Position numbers and translations under genes: made by a program
The notes under the pieces: model-generated
Databases searched by the model: none
What the model saw: the letters and a program-made list of their open reading frames with translations, nothing else
Told to the model about the DNA's origin: nothing
Part shown: positions 14,955-20,854 of the stretch, in pieces
Layout: each line of letters starts with the position of its first letter
Numbering within the stretch: the first letter of the stretch is position 1
Assembly (NCBI GenBank): GCA_017560855.1
Contig: JAFZEB010000209.1
Span: 1 to 20,854 of the forward strand
Length of the DNA: 20,854 bases
Source: Ruminiclostridium sp.
GTDB lineage: Bacteria; Bacillota; Clostridia; Oscillospirales; Oscillospiraceae
Direction: 5' to 3'

Positions 14955-14995
14955 GACACAAAATGGAGCCCAGCAAAGCGGGTCCATTTTGTCTC
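14955..14995 (+). repeat. Constant-loop hairpin, copy B
   Basis: Arms GACACAAAATGGA / TCCATTTTGTCTC (12 of 13 pairs) enclose the 15-base loop GCCCAGCAAAGCGGG (14968-14982), 13 of 15 identical to copy A near ftsW. It lies just beyond the ptsH terminator. Confidence 0.7.
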
Positions 14996-14997
14996 AC

Positions 14998-15026
14998 AAA
15001 AAAAGCGCCGCTGCTGCGGCGCTTTT
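14998..15026 (-). terminator. Intrinsic terminator of ptsH
   Basis: GCGCCGC / GCGGCGC (arms 15005-15011 and 15016-15022, four-base loop, extended by A-T pairs) is followed on the minus strand by a run of seven T. It lies 21 bases after the ptsH stop codon. Confidence 0.92.
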
Positions 15027-15043
15027 CGACTTCTTTGTAAGAA

Positions 15044-15307
15044 TCAGTCAGCGAAATCGGAGCTGATCAGTTCAACCAGTGCATCAACAGCATCCTTCTC
15101 GTCGACGCCGTCAGCGATCAGATCAATGGTGCTGCCCTTGATGATGCCCAGGGAGAGGACACCCAGCAGGCTCTTTGCGTTGACGCGCTGCTCGTCCTTC
15201 TCGACCCAAATGGTGCTCTTGAACTCGTTTGCCTTCTGAATAAAGAAGGTGGCAGGTCTTGCGTGGAGGCCGACCTGGTTGTTGACAGTTGCCTGCTTGA
15301 TATACAT
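15044..15307 (-). CDS. ptsH: HPr phosphocarrier protein
   Basis: Histidine-containing phosphocarrier of the PTS: it passes phosphate from enzyme I to sugar-specific EIIA proteins and, when phosphorylated on serine, acts in catabolite repression with CcpA. The 87 residues match HPr length exactly. Both regulatory sites fall at the canonical positions: H15 in VGLHARPA and S46 in AKSLLGVLSLGI, so this is a true HPr rather than the His-less Crh. ATG 15307 is chosen over an upstream in-frame start because GGGAGGG precedes it and the promoter lies inside the longer version. It is a single-gene unit with its own promoter and terminator; ptsI is not beside it. Confidence 0.96.
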   Translation of the reverse strand: MYIKQATVNNQVGLHARPATFFIQKANEFKSTIWVEKDEQRVNAKSLLGVLSLGIIKGSTIDLIADGVDEKDAVDALVELISSDFAD

Positions 15308-15350
15308 AAAAATTCCCTCCCGAGATTCTATCCCTAAAAATACTACCCTA

Positions 15351-15379
15351 AGAATAGCAAAAAACCGTGTTTCCGTCAA
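15351..15379 (-). promoter_or_regulatory. Sigma-A-type promoter of ptsH
   Basis: TTGACG (15379-15374) and TATTCT (15356-15351) on the minus strand are exactly 17 bases apart, about 44 bases upstream of the ptsH start and after the mutS2 stop. Confidence 0.85.
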
Positions 15380-15445
15380 TCCTCTTTTTACTGGCAGAGC
15401 GCTGAATTTGTCACAATTTTCCCGCTTTTTCCGGGTTATTTTTTC

Positions 15446-17821
15446 TTATTTCAGCTCAACGATGGTGACGCCGGTCTCACCCTCGCCAAAGCGGCCCAGA
15501 CGGAAACTCTTGACCCCCTTGCACCGCTTCAGGTAGCTGTGGCAGGCGGCACGGACCGCACCGGTTCCCTTGCCATGGATGACGGTGACTTGGGTGAGGT
15601 TACCCACGATGGCCCGGTCGATGAACTGACTGAGAGCCAGCTCGGCCTCGTCGGTCATCATGCCCCGCAGGTCAACCTCGGCCTTGGCCCCCAGGGAACG
15701 GAGCTTGTGCTCGGTCTTCTTGATGTACTTCTTGGCCTCTTTCTGAGCCTGGGTCTCCCCGGTGACCACACGGACCTCCTCCTGCTTGGCAGAGATCCGC
15801 AGGATGCCTGCCTGAAGCTGGAGAACGCCGTCCTTGTTCACGGACAGAACGTTGGCCTGGGTGCCGGTCTTGAGGATGGTGACCACATCCCCCTGCTTGG
15901 CGGGACGGACCATGGGCGGGGGTGCCGCCTCTTCCTTGGCTCCCAGCTTGCCCTCGGCCTGGTTGAGCTTCTGGCGCAGACCGGCCCGCTGGTCGTTGAC
16001 CGCCTGGAAGTCTGCCTCCTTCTTGGCCTTTTTCCGCATGTCGTTCAGCTCGGCAAAGACCTGGTCTGCCGTGCGGCGGGCATCCTCGATGATGGCACGG
16101 GCTTCGGCCTTGGCGGCAGCTTCACTCTTCTCCCGCTCCTTCTTCAGAGCATCCCGATACTCCTGGGCCTTGGCAGAGGCCTGCTCCATCTCCAACCGGA
16201 GCTTGGCGGCCTGCTGCTGCTCCCGCTCCATCTCCTGGCGCTGAAGCTCCAGCTTGGACAGGACGTCCTCGAAGCGGATGTTCTCGGCGTTGATGCGGGC
16301 ATTGGCCTTCTGGATGATGTCCTCGGGCAGACCAAGCCGCTTGGAGATGGCAAAGGCGTTGGACTTGCCGGGGATGCCCACCAGGAGACGATAGGTGGGG
16401 GCCAGGGTCTCCACGTCGAACTCGCAGGAGGCGTTCTCAACACCCTGGGTGGTCATGGCGTAGACCTTCAGCTCGGCGTAGTGGGTGGTGCCGGCCACCA
16501 GAGCGCCACGCTCCCGGGCGCTCTCGAAGATGGCGGCCGCCAGGGCCGCGCCTTCCACGGGGTCGGTGCCGCCGCCCAGCTCATCGAAGAGGATGAGGGT
16601 CTCGTAGTCGGTCTCCTCCAGCATGCCCACGATGTTGGACATATGGGAGGAGAAGGTGGACAGGTTCTGGGCAATGGACTGCTCGTCGCCGATGTCCGCC
16701 AGCACCCGCTTGAACACACGGATGGTGGAGCCGTCGGCGGCAGGGATATGCAGGCCGCACTGAGCCATCAGGGTCAGCAGGCCGATGGTTTTTAATGTAA
16801 CGGTCTTACCGCCGGTGTTGGGGCCGGTGATGACCAGGGTGTCGAAGGTGTCACCCAGGGACAGGTCGTTGGCCACGGCGGTCTTGGGGTCCAGCAGGGG
16901 ATGCCGGGCCTTGCGCAGAACGATGGCCTTGTCCGAGATGGCAGGCTCCATGGCCCGCATCCGGGAGGCCAGTCGGCCACGGGCGAAGATGCCGTCCAGA
17001 GCGATGAGCAGGTCATAGTTCTGGTTGATATCCTCCTTGAAGGAGGCCGCCTCGGCGGACATCTCTGCCAGGATGCGGTCGATCTCCTTCTCCTCCTTGG
17101 CCTGGAGCTCACGGAGCTCGTTGTTGGCCTTCACCACCCCCATAGGCTCAATGAAGAAGGTGTTGCCGGAACCGGACAGGTCGTGGACCAGGCCGGGGAT
17201 CTCGTTCTTGTGCTCGGATTTGACAGGCACCACATAGCGGCCGGACCGCTGGGTGATGATGCTCTCCTGGAGGAACTTGGCCTGGGAGGAAGAAATGATC
17301 TTTTGGAGGATGTCGCGGACCCGGCTCTCGGTGGCACGCATGTGCCGGCGGATGGAGGCCAGCTCCGGGCTGGCGGAGTCGGCCAGTTCCCCATCCCCCA
17401 CGATGGAGGTGGTGATCTTCTCCTCCAGGAAGCGGTTGGGGTGGAGGGACCGGAAGAGCCAGTCGATGACCGTCTTCTTCTCGCTGGCGCCGTCGCCGTA
17501 GTCCTTGGCGGACCGGGCAGCAGACAGGACCCGGGCGATGTCCATCAGCTCCCGGGTATTCAGGGTGCCGCCCATGTCGGCCCGGTGGAGGGAACCCACC
17601 ACAGGCCGGATGCCGGTGAAGGAGGGGCTGCCCTTGAGGACCATCATGTCCACGGCGGCAGAAGTCTCCTTCAGGCGCTTGGCCACCTCGTCAGGGTCGG
17701 TCTCGGGCCGAAGCTCCAACGCCCGGCGCTTGCCCTCCTCGGTGACCGCCTGGGATGCCAGCAGGTCCAGGACCTTGGGCAGCTCCAGGGTGTGCATGGA
17801 TTTTTCAAAAAGATCCATCAT
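15446..17821 (-). CDS. mutS2: MutS2 (RqcU-type) ATPase with C-terminal Smr domain
   Basis: MutS-family ATPase without mismatch-recognition domain. In Firmicutes it has been linked to suppression of recombination and, in Bacillus subtilis, to splitting collided ribosomes. The 791 residues show the MutS core and lever (about 1-300), the Walker A loop GPNTGGKT (333-340), STFSSHM (388-394), Walker B DELGGGTDP (413-421), a long charged coiled coil (about 510-635), a KOW-like linker, and a C-terminal Smr domain (about 713-791) with VDLRGM and the HGKGTG nuclease loop. ATG 17821 has GGAG six bases before it and overlaps the recO stop codon (ATGA), so translation is coupled to recO. Confidence 0.96.
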   Translation of the reverse strand: MMDLFEKSMHTLELPKVLDLLASQAVTEEGKRRALELRPETDPDEVAKRLKETSAAVDMMVLKGSPSFTGIRPVVGSLHRADMGGTLNTRELMDIARVLSAARSAKDYGDGASEKKTVIDWLFRSLHPNRFLEEKITTSIVGDGELADSASPELASIRRHMRATESRVRDILQKIISSSQAKFLQESIITQRSGRYVVPVKSEHKNEIPGLVHDLSGSGNTFFIEPMGVVKANNELRELQAKEEKEIDRILAEMSAEAASFKEDINQNYDLLIALDGIFARGRLASRMRAMEPAISDKAIVLRKARHPLLDPKTAVANDLSLGDTFDTLVITGPNTGGKTVTLKTIGLLTLMAQCGLHIPAADGSTIRVFKRVLADIGDEQSIAQNLSTFSSHMSNIVGMLEETDYETLILFDELGGGTDPVEGAALAAAIFESARERGALVAGTTHYAELKVYAMTTQGVENASCEFDVETLAPTYRLLVGIPGKSNAFAISKRLGLPEDIIQKANARINAENIRFEDVLSKLELQRQEMEREQQQAAKLRLEMEQASAKAQEYRDALKKEREKSEAAAKAEARAIIEDARRTADQVFAELNDMRKKAKKEADFQAVNDQRAGLRQKLNQAEGKLGAKEEAAPPPMVRPAKQGDVVTILKTGTQANVLSVNKDGVLQLQAGILRISAKQEEVRVVTGETQAQKEAKKYIKKTEHKLRSLGAKAEVDLRGMMTDEAELALSQFIDRAIVGNLTQVTVIHGKGTGAVRAACHSYLKRCKGVKSFRLGRFGEGETGVTIVELK

Positions 17822-18576
17822 AGGATGCTCCTTTGCAATTGCTTGTAGTAGTCTAACGTGCGGAATCCCCGCTCGTGCTGGGTCATAAGGAAGGCCTCGG
17901 CGGCCGTTCCCAGAGACGCCATGCTCTCAGGGGCCAGAGAGAAGGAAAAAAGTTTCTTGGGGTTTCCCGACACGATGTGCCGTGCCGCCGCCAGAGCCCC
18001 TTCTGTGATGGGCATGGAGACCCCACCCCCTACCCCAGCTCTGCACCGGGCGCAGTGGAGAACACCCTGGGACAGGTTTAGCCGGGGGCCCTCCGGGTCC
18101 GGCTGACCGCAGACGGCACAGCTGTCCAGCAGAGGCTCGTAGCCCGTCAGGACCAGAAGCCGCAGCTCGAAGGCGGCCTTCACCAGCTCCCGGGGCTTTT
18201 TCAGGGTGTCCAGGGCATAGAGGGCGTTGAGCAGGAGGGATAAGACCTCTCCGCTGTCCTCCCCCTCCTGGCAGGAACTGTCGGCCACCTCGGCAAAGTA
18301 AGAGGCCAGGGCCAGGTTCTCCAGGTCCTCCCTCACCCCCCAGAACTGCTGGAGTGGATCTGCCTCGGCCAGGGTGAGGTAGTCCCCCCGCTGGTTGATG
18401 GTCAGGTCGGAATAGACCAGCAGCTGGCTTCCCGCCGTGAGACGGCTGGTCTTCCGCCGACAGCCGGGGGCCTTCACAGTCTGCTTGCCAAAATCCCGGG
18501 TGAGGACCGTGAGGATCTTATCCGCCTCTCTGTAGTTGACTTCCCGGAGGATGATCCCCTGGGTGGTGAGCCGCAT
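17818..18576 (-). CDS. recO: RecO, recombination mediator
   Basis: Loads RecA on SSB-coated DNA with RecR in the RecFOR pathway. The 252 residues have the N-terminal OB fold opening TQGIILREVNYREADKILTVLTRDFGK, which is diagnostic, then a helical domain and a zinc-binding four-cysteine set (CAVCGQPD, then CARC) typical of Firmicutes RecO. ATG 18576 is chosen because the OB fold starts here; the frame runs 36 codons further upstream, but that part is the shadow of the small yqzL-like gene. The ribosome binding site (AAGGGAAG) is only moderate, and the start lies inside the upstream small gene, so coupling is likely. Order era-yqzL-recO matches Bacillus. Confidence 0.95.
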   Translation of the reverse strand: MRLTTQGIILREVNYREADKILTVLTRDFGKQTVKAPGCRRKTSRLTAGSQLLVYSDLTINQRGDYLTLAEADPLQQFWGVREDLENLALASYFAEVADSSCQEGEDSGEVLSLLLNALYALDTLKKPRELVKAAFELRLLVLTGYEPLLDSCAVCGQPDPEGPRLNLSQGVLHCARCRAGVGGGVSMPITEGALAAARHIVSGNPKKLFSFSLAPESMASLGTAAEAFLMTQHERGFRTLDYYKQLQRSIL

Positions 18577-18688
18577 GGTCTTCCCTTCTCTCTTGGGTCT
18601 GCTCCCGGCGTCGGACTGCCCCGGCCAGGGTATAGGCCTCGGGCAGGCCTGTCCGAAAGAACAGGTCCCGCAGTTGTTGTTCATTCAT
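18518..18688 (-). CDS. YqzL-like small protein
   Basis: A 56-codon frame beginning MNEQQLRDLFFRTGLPEAY. It fits the YqzL-like family pattern (F-x-x-T-G-x4-Y-x-L; here F10, T13, G14, Y19, L21), a family of about 45-55 residues with unknown function. The strongest support is position: between era and recO, where yqzL sits in Bacillus. ATG 18688 follows AAGGGGGTG. The last 59 bases overlap the start of recO in another frame, so the C-terminal part (His/Pro/Gly-rich) may be unconstrained. The competing frame from ATG 18684, which runs into recO, has no family features. Confidence 0.55.
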   Translation of the reverse strand: MNEQQLRDLFFRTGLPEAYTLAGAVRRREQTQERREDHAAHHPGDHPPGSQLQRGG

Positions 18689-18690
18689 AA

Positions 18691-18717
18691 CCACACCCCC
18701 TTACCCATAGGGTGTGG
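18691..18717 (-). promoter_or_regulatory. Hairpin covering the yqzL-like ribosome binding site
   Basis: CCACACCC / GGGTGTGG forms an 8-bp stem with an 11-base loop. On the minus strand its 3' arm contains part of the GGGGGTG ribosome binding site and ends two bases before ATG 18688. It could hold down translation of yqzL-recO (inference). Confidence 0.4.
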
Positions 18718-18775
18718 GGAGGGCGGAAGTTTATGGGTGGGAATGATTGGCCAGGGACAAACCGCATTTGCCCGC

Positions 18776-18844
18776 GGGCGGATACTATCCGCCCCTACGT
18801 TCCCACCAAAGGATGCACCATGTAGGGGCGGCTATCAGCCGCCC
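18776..18844 (+). repeat. REP-like palindromic element, copy 1
   Basis: 69 bases: the palindrome GGGCGGATACTATCCGCCC, an unrelated 27-base middle flanked by CTAC/GTAG, then a second palindrome GGGCGGCT/AGCCGCCC with loop ATC. It lies just downstream of the ybeY-era stop codon. The outer 19- and 23-base blocks are identical to copy 2. Confidence 0.85.
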
Positions 18845-18874
18845 GCCGACAGGGCACAACCTGCCATATCTGGT

Positions 18875-20320
18875 TTAGTCCCTGTTGTCGTAGCCGAAGT
18901 TACGGATCAGGTTCAGGTTGTCTCGCCAGTTCTCCTTGACCTTCACCCAGGTCTCCAGATAGACCTTGGTGCCCATGAACCGCTCCACGTCCTCACGGGC
19001 CATGGTGGAGATCTTCTTCAGCATGGAGCCCTGCTTGCCGATGATGATGCCCTTGTGGGAGGCCTTCTCGCAATAGATGGTCACGTGGAGGTCGATGATG
19101 CCGCTGTCACGCTCGGAGAACTTGGTGACCTCCACAGCGGTGCCGTGGGGGATCTCCTTCTCCAGGGAGTAGAGGATCTTCTCACGCACGATCTCGGCGC
19201 AGATCTGCTTTTCGGGCTGGTCGGTGACCACGTCCCGGGGGAAGAGCTGGGGGCCTTCGGGCAGGTAGCCGGACAGCAGCTCCATGAGCTCCTCAATGCC
19301 GTCCTTCCGCTTGGCGGAGATGGGCACGATGGCATCGAAGTTGTGGACCTTGCTGTAGGCATCAATGACGGCCAGCAGCTCGGGCTTTTCCACGGTGTCG
19401 ATCTTGTTGATGACCAGGACGGAGGGGACCTTCATGCGCTTGATCTGCTCGATGAGTTCCTTCTCGGGGCCGCCCACATTGGGGATGGGCTCCACCAGCA
19501 GGAGGATGCCGTCCACGTCGGCCACGCTCTTCTTGACCACGTCCACCATGTAGTCACCCAGGCGGTTGGCCGCCTTGTGCAGGCCGGGGGTGTCCATGAA
19601 GACGAACTGGCTGTCCCCGCGGGTGAGGACGGCGCAGATGCGGTTGCGGGTGGTCTGGGGCTTGTTGCTGACGATGGCGATCTTTTCCCCCACCAGGGCA
19701 TTGGTCAGGGTGGACTTGCCCACGTTGGGACGGCCGCAGATGGTCAGGATGCCGCAGCGCTTGATCTCCTCCTCTTCCTCTCGCAGGAAGGAGGGCTCCA
19801 GGGGCTTGTCCAGGTCCTCGTTCCAGCTGTCCCGGGTGACCCCCAGGCTCTCCAGGATGGCCTCTTCCCGGGCTCGCATCTGGGCCTTCTGGGGGCCCTC
19901 ATCCAGGTGGTCATAGCCCAGCAGGTGGAGGACGGAGTGAACGGCCAGGTAGGCCATCTCACGCTGGACGCTGTGGCCGAACTCCTCGGCCTGCTCCTTG
20001 GCCCGGTCCACGGAGATGACCATGTCGCCCAGGGGGCACAGGCCGGTCTCCAGGTCCAGCTCCTCCTCGTTCTCCCCGGCGGGGGGAACGCCGGGGGTGA
20101 GCTCCAGCATGGGGAAGGACAGCACGTCGGTGGCGCTGTCGATGTTCCGGTGTTCCAGGTTGATCTCCCGGATGCCCTCGTCGTCGGTGAGGAGGACGTC
20201 CACGGCGCAGCCGATGTCCACCTTCTCTGCCTCCAGGGCAGCGGTGATGACACGGGTCAGCAGGGGCTTGTAGGGATTGGGACCAGACAGCTCCCAATCG
20301 ATGTAGATATCATGTCTCAT
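18875..20320 (-). CDS. YbeY-Era fusion: rRNA maturation endoribonuclease joined to 30S-assembly GTPase
   Basis: One uninterrupted 481-residue frame holds two normally separate proteins. Residues 1-160 are YbeY, the metal-dependent RNase for 16S rRNA 3'-end maturation and quality control, with NIDSATDVLSFP (59-70) and the zinc motif HSVLHLLGYDH (128-138). After an acidic linker (161-187) comes complete Era: G1 GRPNVGKS (196-203), the PQTTR switch (221-225), DTPG (243-246), NKID (305-308), SAK (335-337) and a C-terminal KH domain with IIIGKQGSMLKK (425-436) that binds 16S rRNA. Between M148 and the P-loop there is no in-frame ATG, GTG or TTG, so Era has no start of its own. ATG 20320 is chosen over an upstream TTG; its ribosome binding site is weak. 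The order phoH-ybeY-era-yqzL-recO is the Firmicutes one with dgkA and cdd missing. Confidence 0.95.
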   Translation of the reverse strand: MRHDIYIDWELSGPNPYKPLLTRVITAALEAEKVDIGCAVDVLLTDDEGIREINLEHRNIDSATDVLSFPMLELTPGVPPAGENEEELDLETGLCPLGDMVISVDRAKEQAEEFGHSVQREMAYLAVHSVLHLLGYDHLDEGPQKAQMRAREEAILESLGVTRDSWNEDLDKPLEPSFLREEEEEIKRCGILTICGRPNVGKSTLTNALVGEKIAIVSNKPQTTRNRICAVLTRGDSQFVFMDTPGLHKAANRLGDYMVDVVKKSVADVDGILLLVEPIPNVGGPEKELIEQIKRMKVPSVLVINKIDTVEKPELLAVIDAYSKVHNFDAIVPISAKRKDGIEELMELLSGYLPEGPQLFPRDVVTDQPEKQICAEIVREKILYSLEKEIPHGTAVEVTKFSERDSGIIDLHVTIYCEKASHKGIIIGKQGSMLKKISTMAREDVERFMGTKVYLETWVKVKENWRDNLNLIRNFGYDNRD

Positions 20321-20369
20321 GCAGTTCTCGCTTTCTATCCTCAAAGTGGTTCGTATCTCGACAGGGTGC

Positions 20370-20435
20370 GGGCGGATACTATCCGCCCTTACATCATGGA
20401 ACGCAACCCCATGTAGGGGCGGCTATCAGCCGCCC
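20370..20435 (+). repeat. REP-like palindromic element, copy 2
   Basis: 66 bases in the same orientation as copy 1: GGGCGGATACTATCCGCCC (20370-20388), a different middle, then the GTAG-led second palindrome (20413-20435). It sits between phoH and the ybeY-era gene. Confidence 0.85.
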
Positions 20436-20455
20436 GGGCAACGTCGGGGTCACCC

Positions 20456-20854
20456 TTAACTTTTCTTATTCTCGTGCTTCTTATGGTTTCCGGGCTGGTT
20501 CTTGCTCCGGTTCTTCTCGTCTTCCTCGTAGGCCTTGATGATCCGCTGGACGATCACATGGCGGACCACGTCGCTGTCGTTCAGGCGGCAGATCTGGATG
20601 CCCTCCACGCCTTGGAGGACCCGCATGGCCTCCTTCAGGCCGGAGACCTTGTCGCCGGGCAGGTCGATCTGGGTGATGTCGCCGGTGATGACGATCTTGG
20701 AGCCGAAGCCCAGACGGGTCAGGAACATCTTCATCTGCTCCCGGGAGGTGTTCTGGGCCTCGTCCAGAATGATGAAGGAGTCGTCCAGGGTACGGCCGCG
20801 CATGTAGGCCAGAGGGGCCACCTCGATGTTCCCCCGCTCCAGATACTTGGCATA
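20456..20854 (-). CDS. phoH: PhoH/YbeZ-family ATPase (5' end outside window)
   Basis: PhoH-like P-loop ATPase (YbeZ type), a predicted RNA-related ATPase usually encoded beside ybeY. The visible 132 residues are the C-terminal part: VAPLAYMRGRTL, the Walker B region FIILDEAQN, the arginine-containing TGDITQIDLP and the closing VVRHVIVQRIIKAYEE. The P-loop lies beyond the window edge. The protein ends in an extra basic tail (NRSKNQPGNHKKHENKKS) that may aid RNA binding (inference). The 135 bases to the fused ybeY-era gene hold a REP-like element. Family is sure; the function of PhoH proteins is only partly known. Confidence 0.95.
   Translation of the reverse strand, partial: YAKYLERGNIEVAPLAYMRGRTLDDSFIILDEAQNTSREQMKMFLTRLGFGSKIVITGDITQIDLPGDKVSGLKEAMRVLQGVEGIQICRLNDSDVVRHVIVQRIIKAYEEDEKNRSKNQPGNHKKHENKKS

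Larger units (their letters stand above)
14720..15043. other. 324-base intergenic space made of palindromic elements
   Basis: Between uvrC and ptsH there is no credible gene. The space is filled almost end to end by an inverted-repeat element (14755-14870), a constant-loop hairpin (14875-14905), a nested palindrome (arms 14913-14919/14944-14950, inner arms 14923-14927/14939-14943), a second constant-loop hairpin (14955-14995) and the ptsH terminator. An open frame here on the minus strand is repeat-derived and has no family features. Confidence 0.8.

Noticed and set aside
14716..14997. 93-codon minus-strand frame in the uvrC-ptsH space
   Set aside because: Made of the palindromic elements; no family features and no ribosome binding site.
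18577..18684. N-terminal 36-residue extension of RecO
   Set aside because: Composition unlike RecO; the OB fold begins at 18576, and the region is better explained by the yqzL-like gene in another frame.
19755..19790. Purine-rich AGGAGGAG in the YbeY-Era linker as a ribosome binding site for a separate Era
   Set aside because: No ATG, GTG or TTG follows in frame; the sequence simply encodes a Glu-rich linker.
18536..20416. 626-codon open frame on the plus strand over recO start and ybeY-era
   Set aside because: Shadow; the minus strand holds the real genes with complete motifs.

Overview
The window is a stretch of high-GC, gut-type Clostridia chromosome, most like the Oscillospiraceae (Flavonifractor/Lawsonibacter-like; this is inferred from gene content, codon bias and repeat types, not from a search). 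All recognisable genes are core genes for wall synthesis, ribosome maturation or DNA repair. Nearly all lie on the minus strand. The MurE carries the DNPR motif of meso-diaminopimelate-adding enzymes, which fits such an organism.

From right to left, in the direction of transcription: (1) positions 20854-15446 hold phoH (cut by the window edge), a single-ORF fusion of ybeY and era, a tiny yqzL-like gene, recO and mutS2. This is the Firmicutes phoH-ybeY-(dgkA-cdd)-era-yqzL-recO block, compacted. (2) A lone ptsH (HPr) follows, with its own strong promoter and terminator. (3) After 324 bases of palindromic repeats comes an operon of uvrC, rsmD, coaD and an uncharacterised coiled-coil gene, closed by a strong terminator at 11211-11253. 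(4) Two plus-strand genes, a CPA1-type K+/H+ antiporter with two C-terminal RCK_C-like repeats and a small three-helix membrane protein, each have a promoter candidate. (5) From a consensus promoter at 8887-8915 the dcw (division and cell wall) operon runs left: rsmH, ftsL-like, a PASTA-type class B PBP (spoVD/ftsI), murE, mraY, ftsW and murG (cut by the left edge). mraZ, murF and murD are absent from their usual places.

Most notable: the YbeY-Era fusion, which joins two proteins of 16S rRNA/30S maturation and has no start codon at the junction. It is bracketed by two copies of a palindromic repeat. The intergenic spaces also hold several families of palindromic or inverted-repeat elements. 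One has stems that differ between copies and a nearly constant 15-base loop; one array of four hairpins sits inside the dcw operon between ftsW and murG. I found no mobile-element genes, CRISPR array, tRNA or rRNA. The long plus-strand open frames are antisense shadows caused by strong GC bias at codon third positions.
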